NCBI RefSeq assembly: GCF_900116495.1
Contig: NZ_FPAY01000005.1
Coordinates: 62,001-126,000, forward strand
Reading direction: 5' to 3'
DNA: 64,000 bases
Source of the DNA: Arthrobacter sp. ov118
Lineage (GTDB): Bacteria; Actinomycetota; Actinomycetes; Actinomycetales; Micrococcaceae
Below, piece by piece: positions 50,648 to 57,736 of the stretch. A program made the position numbers and the translations under genes. Each line of letters starts with the position of its first letter. Within the stretch, counting starts at the first letter, position 1. Under the pieces are notes generated by a model, which made no database searches, was not told where the DNA came from, and saw nothing but the letters and a program-made list of their open reading frames with translations.

Positions 50648-51316
50648 TCACCGTCGTCCCACAGGAAGCACAGTCCGTTTGTAGGTGGAGTTAGCGACCA
50701 CCGCGCAGGAGCAGTACCAGGCAACAAGCGCCGTCACGATGCCCAGCCAGCCGCCCAGCACTGTCAGCCCGGTTGCCCCGGAGAAGGCGCCGAGAAATAG
50801 CGCAATAAAGGTCAGGGTCAGGAAGACGAATACGGCAAAGACCCCCATGCTGACGCGCCACGCGGAAATGGTCATGTACGCGGTAAAGATTGCCCAGGCC
50901 AGAAGGTAAAGGCCGACTCCTTTGCTGGCATCCGCTGGCGGAAGGCCGCCCGCGCTGAACTGGCTCAAGAACCAGAAGGAGAGCCAGAAGGCCCCGTATG
51001 AGCAAAAGGCCGTGGCGCCAAAGACGTTGCGGTTGGCAAATTCCCAGATCCCGGCGGCGAACTGGGCCATGCCGCCGTAGAACAGAGCAAGTCCGAAGAC
51101 TACGGGTTCGACTGTTTTCGGGATCAGGCCGGCATTGATGACACTGAGGACGAACGTGGTCAAGGCGAAAGCGCCCAGACCTAGAGCCGCCGGATCGGCA
51201 AAGGGTGGGCTCATGCTCGCCTGTGGCGACACACTGCTTTGGTTTGGTAGGAGATTTTCAGCCCTGCGACCACTTCCCGGAACGGTCCCCGCCGCGGAGC
51301 TTGATTCGATACTCAT
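50648..51316 (-). CDS. satP: Acetate/succinate transporter (GPR1/FUN34/YaaH family)
   Basis: 222 residues, six membrane helices. The family start motif appears as DPAALGLGAFALTTFVLS (usually NPxPLGL), then GGMAQFAAGIWEFANRNVFG and ATAFCSYGAFWLSFWF. It imports acetate with protons and precedes acs by 6 bp. AAGGAG before the ATG. The promoter has a dyad in its spacer and a hairpin near the expected RNA 5' end. Confidence 0.9.
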   Translation of the reverse strand: MSIESSSAAGTVPGSGRRAENLLPNQSSVSPQASMSPPFADPAALGLGAFALTTFVLSVINAGLIPKTVEPVVFGLALFYGGMAQFAAGIWEFANRNVFGATAFCSYGAFWLSFWFLSQFSAGGLPPADASKGVGLYLLAWAIFTAYMTISAWRVSMGVFAVFVFLTLTFIALFLGAFSGATGLTVLGGWLGIVTALVAWYCSCAVVANSTYKRTVLPVGRR

Positions 51317-51335
51317 GGCACGACTCCTTGGTCAG

Positions 51336-51385
51336 CACCAGCACCATTGCTGGTGACTTATATCAGGCTACACCTGAGTATGCAA
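51336..51385 (-). promoter_or_regulatory. satP-acs promoter with spacer dyad and 5' hairpin
   Basis: On the leftward strand TTGCAT (51385-51380), 17 bp, TATAAG (51362-51357). The spacer holds TCAGG-N5-CCTGA (51363-51377), an inverted repeat that could be an operator. Downstream, CACCAGCA-ATGG-TGCTGGTG (51355-51336) forms an 8-bp hairpin that begins about where RNA should start and ends about 13 bp before the AAGGAG ribosome binding site. Confidence 0.6.
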
Positions 51386-51438
51386 GGGCAACACCGGACC
51401 TTATGCACCAGGAGCCCGAAGTATGTCACCGAAGTCTG

Positions 51439-54075
51439 TCATTGCCCAATCTGGCACGCGGCGGCGAGGTACGGCGCCGTGCGGCTCTCCCTGGATCCCG
51501 CGACGGTGGTGGGTGTCCCGGCCGCGATGATTTTGCCACCGGCGTCACCGCCGGCCGGGCCGAGATCGATCACCCAGTCTGCTGCAGCCACAACATCCAT
51601 TTCGTGTTCCACCACGACCACCGTGTTTCCCGCGTCGACGAGCCCGTGCAGCTGTGCCATGAGCAGCTGGATGTCGGCCGGATGCAGGCCCGTGGTGGGT
51701 TCATCCAGCAGGTACAGCGTGTGACCGCGGCGTGCCCGTTGCAGCTCGGTGGCGAGCTTGATGCGCTGGGCCTCGCCGCCGGAGAGTTCTGTGGCGGGCT
51801 GCCCGAGCCGCAGATAGCCCAGCCCGACGTCCCGGAGTGTCTGAAGGCTGCGGGCAGCTGAGGGAACGTCCTTGAGGAATCCAGCGGCCGCGTCCACTGT
51901 CATGCCCAGGACGTCGGCAACGTTCCTGCCGCGATAGGTGATTTCAAGGGTTTCAGGGTTGTAGCGCGAACCGCGGCATCCCGGGCATGGACCGTAGCTG
52001 CCCGGCAGGAACAGCAGCTCCACGGCCACGAACCCCTCGCCCTGGCAGGTTTCGCAGCGCCCGCCGGCCACGTTGAAGGAGAAGCGCCCGGCCCCGTATC
52101 CGCGGGCCCGCGCCTCGTCCGTGGCAGCGAACTCCTTGCGCACGGCATCGAAGAGTCCTGTGTAGGTGGCCAGATTGGACCGGGGCGTGCGGCCGATGGG
52201 TTTCTGGTCCACTGTTACCAGCCGGTCCACCTGGTGCAAGCCGGTCACGGTTCCGACGCTCAGCGGTGTGCCGGGATCGCCGGCGTTGATGGCCTGGTCC
52301 TCATCGGTGTCAGCGGTGGCGCCGTCGCCGTGAAGTTCCGATCCAACCACATCGGCCAGAACGTGACTGACCAGCGTCGACTTGCCCGAGCCGGAGACTC
52401 CGGTTACCGCGGTCAGGACCTGCAACGGGAAGGAGGCGTCAAGGCCGCGGAGGTTGTGGCGGGTGATGTCGCTCAGCTCCAGCCAGCCTCCGGGCTCCCG
52501 ACGGCGGCTGGTACGGACGCTGCTGTCAGGGGCGCCGGTGCGGTAACCGCCGCCGGTACTGCCGCCGTCGTGATCACCGCTCCTGGATCCATCCGGCATG
52601 AGGAACGGGCGTGTGACGGAGGCCCCGACGGCGGCGAGGCCGGCCACGGGGCCGCTGTACAGCACTTCGCCGCCGCCTTCCCCGGCACGCGGGCCGACGT
52701 CCACGAGCCAGTCGGCGTGGCGGACAATGTCCATGTTGTGCTCCACCACGAACACGGAATTGCCGGAGGACTTGAGCTGCTCCAGTACTGCCAGGAGGGG
52801 CTCGGCGTCAGCGGGGTGCAGCCCGGCAGAGGGCTCGTCCAGCACATAGACCACCCCGAACAGCCCCGAGCGGAGCTGCGTGGCGATCCGAAGGCGCTGC
52901 ATCTCGCCCGGGGAGAGGGTGGGTGTCTGCCGGCCCAAGGCGAGGTAGCCAAGCCCAAGATCCAGCAGGACCGTGATCCGCTGGAGGAGGTCGCGCGTGA
53001 TGGCGACAGCCACCCCGTTGCCTTCGCCCGATGACTGCTGGCCGGGCGTCAGCTTGCGCGAGGCGGTTCCGGCATCCTTCAACTCGGTGGTCGGGCGGAT
53101 CATGTCCGCCAGCTCGGCCAGGGGAACCGCATTGAGTTCGGCGATGGTCCTGCCGGCGAAGGTTACGGCCAGGGCCTCTGGCGTGAGTCCGCTGCCGGCG
53201 CACCGCGGGCAGGGGCCGGTCTCCATGAACCGGAGCACCCGCTCGCGCATCGTGTTGCTCTTGGAATCGGCGAGGGTGTGCAGCACGTAGCTCTTGGCGC
53301 TCCAGAAGCGGCCCTTGTACGGCTTGGCCACACGGTCCCGCTGAGGCGTGATTTCCACTACGGGCTGTTCCTCCGTGAAAAGGATCCAGTCACGGTGCTT
53401 CCTTGGCAGCTTCCGCCAGGGGGTGTCCACGTCGTAGCCGAGGTGAATGAGGATGTCGCGCAGGTTCTTGCCCTGCCAGGCAGTCGGCCAGGCCGCGATG
53501 GCTCCCCCGCGAATGCTCAGGGAAGGGTCGGGAACCATGGCGGCTTCGCTCACGGTGTGCGCAACACCGAGGCCGTGGCACTCGGGGCATGCCCCGGCGG
53601 CCGTGTTGGGCGAGAAGGCATCCGAGTCCAGCGGACTGGCACCCGCCGGGTAGCTGCCCGCGCGCGAGAAAAGCATACGGAGGGAGTTGGACAGTGTGGT
53701 CACCGTCCCCACCGTGGACCGGCTGCTGGGCGTGCCGCGGCGCTGTTGAAGCGCGACGGCGGGAGGCAGTCCCGTGATCATTTCCACCTTGGGATTGTGT
53801 CCCTGCTGGATCAGGCGGCGGGCGTACGGTGCCACGGATTCGAAGTACCGGCGCTGAGCTTCGGCGTAGATTGTGCCGAATGCCAGGGAGGACTTACCTG
53901 ACCCCGAAACGCCGGTGAAGGCGACGATCGCGTCACGCGGGACGGCCACGTCCACGTTGCGAAGGTTGTTCTCGCGGGCGCCGCGCACCCGGACAAACCC
54001 ATCGGTACCGTCATCGGAGCCCAACGTGGCAGGGGCCATCGCGGGCAGGTCAGAAGCATTCTGAAGTTCTTGCAT
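51439..54075 (-). CDS. Class II UvrA (UvrA2-like) ABC ATPase
   Basis: 878 residues. Both ABC modules are present: Walker A FTGVSGSGKSSLAFG and VTGVSGSGKSTLVSHV, signatures LSPGEMQRLRIATQL and LSGGEAQRIKLATEL, Zn-finger cysteines CPECHGLG/CPRCAGSG and CETCQGEG/CPGCRGSR. The UvrB-binding domain (about 120 residues after the first Walker A) is missing: LFSRAGS is followed almost at once by FSPNTAAGACPEC. This is the mark of class II UvrA, linked to DNA-damage or drug tolerance. ATG 54075 is chosen; an in-frame start at 54189 would add 38 residues. Confidence 0.88.
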   Translation of the reverse strand: MQELQNASDLPAMAPATLGSDDGTDGFVRVRGARENNLRNVDVAVPRDAIVAFTGVSGSGKSSLAFGTIYAEAQRRYFESVAPYARRLIQQGHNPKVEMITGLPPAVALQQRRGTPSSRSTVGTVTTLSNSLRMLFSRAGSYPAGASPLDSDAFSPNTAAGACPECHGLGVAHTVSEAAMVPDPSLSIRGGAIAAWPTAWQGKNLRDILIHLGYDVDTPWRKLPRKHRDWILFTEEQPVVEITPQRDRVAKPYKGRFWSAKSYVLHTLADSKSNTMRERVLRFMETGPCPRCAGSGLTPEALAVTFAGRTIAELNAVPLAELADMIRPTTELKDAGTASRKLTPGQQSSGEGNGVAVAITRDLLQRITVLLDLGLGYLALGRQTPTLSPGEMQRLRIATQLRSGLFGVVYVLDEPSAGLHPADAEPLLAVLEQLKSSGNSVFVVEHNMDIVRHADWLVDVGPRAGEGGGEVLYSGPVAGLAAVGASVTRPFLMPDGSRSGDHDGGSTGGGYRTGAPDSSVRTSRRREPGGWLELSDITRHNLRGLDASFPLQVLTAVTGVSGSGKSTLVSHVLADVVGSELHGDGATADTDEDQAINAGDPGTPLSVGTVTGLHQVDRLVTVDQKPIGRTPRSNLATYTGLFDAVRKEFAATDEARARGYGAGRFSFNVAGGRCETCQGEGFVAVELLFLPGSYGPCPGCRGSRYNPETLEITYRGRNVADVLGMTVDAAAGFLKDVPSAARSLQTLRDVGLGYLRLGQPATELSGGEAQRIKLATELQRARRGHTLYLLDEPTTGLHPADIQLLMAQLHGLVDAGNTVVVVEHEMDVVAAADWVIDLGPAGGDAGGKIIAAGTPTTVAGSRESRTAPYLAAACQIGQ

Positions 54076-54310
54076 CGCTTCGACTCTATCGGCGATCGCG
54101 TTATGGGCGGTCAATGCGAATGGCTTTGCACCCTTCGCTCGTACAGGCACTGCGGGGCGAATCTCCGGACGGCCCACGAGACATGCCAACGTCGAGGTAA
54201 CTACCAGAAAATCTTGAGTTCGGTCTGAGAGAGTGCCAGACGGATGAGGGTGCCAGCGTTGGTGAGCCGGATCACCCTATTTGATGGCCGGATCGACGGG
54301 AGCTGATTGG

Positions 54311-54538
54311 ATGGGCAGGGCAGTGTCCGATGACTTGAATGGGCCGAACGGTGGCCCGCCCACGCAGGCAACCTTGGTAATCCGAGTCTGGAGGGACCCG
54401 GAAAGTCCCGAACCCTTCCGTGCACGGATTATCGCTGGATCGTCGGAAGGTGACGAACCTACGGTTAGTTATGCTCGTGGCCGGGCGGAAGTCGTCGCAG
54501 CGGTGAACCGTTGGCTAGACAGCATCCCTGATGAGTAG
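54311..54538 (+). CDS. Small hypothetical protein
   Basis: 75 residues: PTQATLVIRVWRDPESPEPF, RARIIAGSS, then YARGRAEVVAAVNRWLDSI. The layout (two strands, a turn and a C-terminal helix) is seen in many short actinobacterial proteins next to SARP-like regulators, but I do not recognise a family. GGGAGC lies 7 bp upstream of ATG 54311; GTG 54323 is an alternative. It is convergent with the SARP-like gene. Confidence 0.6.
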   Translation: MGRAVSDDLNGPNGGPPTQATLVIRVWRDPESPEPFRARIIAGSSEGDEPTVSYARGRAEVVAAVNRWLDSIPDE

Positions 54539-54586
54539 GAACTGGGCCGGTTCCGGCCAAAGGTAGCACCGCCGAAGTGGACTCTC

Positions 54587-55294
54587 TTACAAGACGTCAG
54601 CGACGAGGCGCCGAATGGCCACTGACGGCACCAGGCCCATGTCCTCGTTCAGCTTGGCTCGATACTTTTCGAAGGCCCGGAGCGCGGCAGCATTGTTGCC
54701 CTGCCGCCTTTGAGCCTGAATGAGTAAACCAACCGCACTCTCATAGAGCGGTTCGAGTTCCAGCGCTGCCTCCGATGCTTCCAAGGCAATCTCAAAGTCG
54801 CCGCGCGCCAGCGATTCGCGGCCAATGATGTGGAACGCGTGGAGCCGGTCCTGCCGCAATCTGCTCTGTTCGAAAAGCACCCAGTCGTCGTACCAGCCCG
54901 GGAGCAGTTCGGCCTCGCGTAAGAGGTTCAGGGACGAAGCAGCCTTCCCGTCGACGCCGGATTGGCTGAGCTCCCGCATACACGACCGGACCCGGTGCAA
55001 GTCGACGTCGACCAAATCACTGAGTGACAGCTCGGCGCCCCCGTTGACCAGCAGGCCCGGGACTTGTCGTGAAACCAGGTGCATGCTGACGCGCAGACTC
55101 TCCATTGCCCGAGCCTCGCAACTCTCCGGCCAGAGGAGTCCGACCAAGTAGCTTCGGGGGCGGGGGCCATGGATGGCGAGTGCGGTGATGAGCCGCTGTT
55201 GACGCGCCGCAACATGCAAGATGCACGAGTCCCTGCGGAGTTTCCACGTTTGGAACAGGCTCAGCTGAAAATGGCATAAGTCGCCGCTTCCCAT
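54587..55294 (-). CDS. SARP/BTAD-type transcriptional activator
   Basis: 235 residues from ATG 55294. Residues about 5-85 form an OmpR-like winged helix (LHVAARQQRLITALAIHG, then SYLVGLLWPE, SLRVSMHLVSRQ), and residues 100-235 the bacterial activator (BTAD) helical-repeat domain (LHAFHIIGRESLARGDFEIA, YRAKLNEDMGLVPS). Such activators bind direct repeats with 11-bp period next to the -10 box. It has no ATPase or TPR extension. GGGGG before the ATG. It is the local candidate reader of the four GTAACG boxes. The open frame extends to 55555, but that part has no domain. Confidence 0.78.
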   Translation of the reverse strand: MGSGDLCHFQLSLFQTWKLRRDSCILHVAARQQRLITALAIHGPRPRSYLVGLLWPESCEARAMESLRVSMHLVSRQVPGLLVNGGAELSLSDLVDVDLHRVRSCMRELSQSGVDGKAASSLNLLREAELLPGWYDDWVLFEQSRLRQDRLHAFHIIGRESLARGDFEIALEASEAALELEPLYESAVGLLIQAQRRQGNNAAALRAFEKYRAKLNEDMGLVPSVAIRRLVADVL

Positions 55295-55579
55295 TGGTAC
55301 CCCCAAATCCAGCGCCACTGCGAGCTGGAACAGTTCTAGCCACAAGGGGACCGCAATTCGGCAAGGGATGTCAATGTCCCGGCGTATCCGACGGGTTTGT
55401 GAAGCGAATGCTTGTGCAGCGCAGTGACCGTCCTCGATATTGGCCCTAGAATTCGGGCCAGAAGGCCCTAGTGACGACGATTCCAAGGAGGAGCAACCGT
55501 CTCGAATTCCGGATTCGCTGATTCTGCGCCGGCGACGGCCGGCGTCGCATTTCAAGTGGCCACAGCCGGCCGTGGACCT

Positions 55580-56443
55580 CTATCTCTTGTACTCGATCCG
55601 GACCGAGTTGTCGTCCGGGAGCACTATCACGGTTCCATCGCGCGGCGTCCAGCCGTCATGCAGGAAGAAGAAACGTCCGCCGCTGAGCACCAGCAGGCGC
55701 AGACCGTCATACCGGTAGAGCGCTGTGTCCCCGCTACCCAGTTTCACCTCCTCGACGGCATCCGAGCCGATACCCAGAGGCTTGAGTGAATAGACCTCCG
55801 CCCGGGGCATGTACTGAACTCCCTGCTCGAAGTTCACTGCCAGCCGACGGCCCAGGGCCTGGGCATAGTCCGCCGTTCCCCAGAAGAGCAGCAGCGTCAC
55901 GATGCTCAAGACCAGCGTGGTTTCCACTGCCCGCTGCTCCGTGGTGAGCCGTGGCAGTTTGCCGTCCCGGCCCAGGCGGCGGAGACGAATGCACCAGGTG
56001 GCCATGAGCACGCCCAGGGCCATTAAATACGGCGTGACGAGCGCAGTCTGCGCAGGCTCCACTATGGCGAGCAGAAGACTAATGCTGACCAGGAGCCCAC
56101 TGCACAGGGCCGCGATGCCGGCGGCTCGCACAATGTACGCCCGGTCGCGGTCCTCCTCTATTCGGCGGCGCAGCCAGCGGTCCAGGGCCACCCAAACAAC
56201 ACTGACGGCCAGAAGGCAGACCAGCGGCAGATAGAGCGCGTTAATGCTGATCAGGATGTAGTCCTGCACAGCGTACCCAAACAGGCTCACGTCAAGGCCC
56301 ATCTGGGCTGCCTGCGCTTCTGCTCGGGCCCAGCCAAAGTAGAACAACAGTGCCGTCGCCACCGTGATTGGCGGGCCAATCGCCGAAATGACCCCAAGGG
56401 CCCGGGACCACGAGGATCGCTCATCGTGGCTGGCCTCGGTCAT
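55580..56443 (-). CDS. Membrane protein of unknown family
   Basis: 287 residues, about five membrane segments in the first 200 residues (ALGVISAIGPPITVATALLF, ILISINALYLPLVCLLAVSV, AAGIAALCSGLLVSISLLLA and others). The last 85 residues are a soluble beta-rich domain (LYRYDGLRLLVLSGGRFFFL, GTVIVLPDDNSVRIEYKR). I do not recognise the family. Its ATG overlaps the lipoprotein stop (ATGA), so the two are made together; the segment topology suggests the soluble domain could meet the lipoprotein outside the membrane. Confidence 0.76.
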   Translation of the reverse strand: MTEASHDERSSWSRALGVISAIGPPITVATALLFYFGWARAEAQAAQMGLDVSLFGYAVQDYILISINALYLPLVCLLAVSVVWVALDRWLRRRIEEDRDRAYIVRAAGIAALCSGLLVSISLLLAIVEPAQTALVTPYLMALGVLMATWCIRLRRLGRDGKLPRLTTEQRAVETTLVLSIVTLLLFWGTADYAQALGRRLAVNFEQGVQYMPRAEVYSLKPLGIGSDAVEEVKLGSGDTALYRYDGLRLLVLSGGRFFFLHDGWTPRDGTVIVLPDDNSVRIEYKR

Positions 56444-57606
56444 TGGGCGCTCCCCGGCGATGGCGGGCACGTGCTCGGGTCCGCTGCATAGTCGAAGGAG
56501 GCCGATCCCTCTACGGACCAATCGGCGTCGGCGACAGTGACGTTCACCGTGGTCGGCTCCCCCGGCACGGGAGCCGGTGCTTCGAAGTAGAACTCGAATG
56601 GGAAATTCTTGTCCTCGAAACTCTTGCGCTGCCGCACCTCTGCCGTCGTCGTTCCTACCTTCACCGTACGGATGGCGCCCGCAGGCAACCCGCCGAGAGT
56701 CCCGACCAGGGCAAGCGCATCACCGGCGCAGACGGAAATCGGCGAGTCCCCGGCGTCGTCCTTAAGGGCTTCGAGGTCTGGCTGGCAGGCGGTGCCTGAG
56801 CCAGCGGCAAGCTTGAACGGCATATCCGGCTTTTGGCTGCGGAAAGACGCAACATCGCGCAACAACGTGTAGGCGACTACGGACCAGCAATCAGAATTCC
56901 CCAGGGTTGGCACTGGCATCGTCTCCAGAGCCGACGCACCCACATCCCAGGCCGCCTGGTCACCGGCCAAACCCAGGCACAGCGTCTTCGCCGCCTTCTC
57001 CATCGTATCCAGAGGCTCGTCAAATCCCGGGAGCTTGTCGCAGTCCCTGTCCCTTAGCCACGCGTACCAGATTGGATCATCCCGTCCCACCGGGCCAATC
57101 GGCAGCCACTCGAGCACGGCGGTCTCGCGAACGGGAGGCTGACCCGCGGCGGGCGGACCGGGCGGCTGGGCGGGCGGCTGCGCGGGCTGACCTGGGACGG
57201 GAGGCTGGGCGGGAGGCTGACCCGGCGCCCGCGGACCGGGAGGCTGGGCGGGAGGCTGACGCGGCGCCTGTGGCGGGGGTTTCTGGCCCGGGGCTGGCTG
57301 CGCCTTCGGTTGGCCCGGGGCTGGCGGCCTAGGCTGTTCCCCCGGAGCCGGCCGTTGCGGCTGGTTGGGCCCGTCGCCGGCGCCATCACCAGATCCGCTC
57401 GAGTTGCTGCCGGCTCCGCCAGGGCCCGTCCCGTCAGAGGTGCTGGCCCCAGCCGATGGGTCCGCGCCAGCGTTTGCGGAAGTGCCGGGCCTGCTGGAGG
57501 TTGAGCCGCCGCGGTCGTCGTTTATCGCCACGCACGCAGCGAGAAGCAAGGCTAAAATGACCGCCCAGGCAAACGTGTTTGGAAGGCGGCGGCGGTAAGA
57601 GTGCAT
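56440..57606 (-). CDS. Proline-rich secreted lipoprotein
   Basis: 388 residues. N-terminal lipoprotein signal: RRR, a hydrophobic core (AWAVILALLLAAC) and lipobox LAAC with Cys25. Residues 30-80 are Gly/Ser-rich; 80-160 are a Pro/Gln-rich stalk of repeating GQPPAQPPG-like units, suited to cross the cell wall. The C-terminal 220 residues are a globular domain with several cysteines (Cys in RDRDCDKLPG, TLCLGL, NSDCWSVVA, ACQPDL, SVCAGD) that may form disulfides. No family recognised. First gene of a two-gene operon under a GTAACG box. Confidence 0.78.
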   Translation of the reverse strand: MHSYRRRLPNTFAWAVILALLLAACVAINDDRGGSTSSRPGTSANAGADPSAGASTSDGTGPGGAGSNSSGSGDGAGDGPNQPQRPAPGEQPRPPAPGQPKAQPAPGQKPPPQAPRQPPAQPPGPRAPGQPPAQPPVPGQPAQPPAQPPGPPAAGQPPVRETAVLEWLPIGPVGRDDPIWYAWLRDRDCDKLPGFDEPLDTMEKAAKTLCLGLAGDQAAWDVGASALETMPVPTLGNSDCWSVVAYTLLRDVASFRSQKPDMPFKLAAGSGTACQPDLEALKDDAGDSPISVCAGDALALVGTLGGLPAGAIRTVKVGTTTAEVRQRKSFEDKNFPFEFYFEAPAPVPGEPTTVNVTVADADWSVEGSASFDYAADPSTCPPSPGSAQ

Positions 57607-57678
57607 GTCGCACCAGCACTATCTCGGATTTTGGGCCGCTGAGCACCTCAGGTCAGTGAATTAAGTGTTCCGAGGTGC

Positions 57679-57695
57679 CGTTACTACGTCGTTAC
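57679..57695 (-). promoter_or_regulatory. GTAACG direct-repeat box B
   Basis: On the leftward strand GTAACG ACGTA GTAACG, a perfect hexamer repeat with 11-bp period. The hexamer AACACT (57669-57664) stands 8 bp after GTAACGG. It lies 73 bp before the lipoprotein ATG. Confidence 0.75.
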
Positions 57696-57736
57696 AGCGA
57701 TGCTGTCCGGCAACTAGGCCGAACAGAGCCCGGCGC

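Noticed and set aside
54190..54230. Possible fifth GTAACG box (CCAACG-N5-GTAACT) near the small gene at 54311
   Set aside because: Only a partial match and no suitable hexamer 8 bp downstream.
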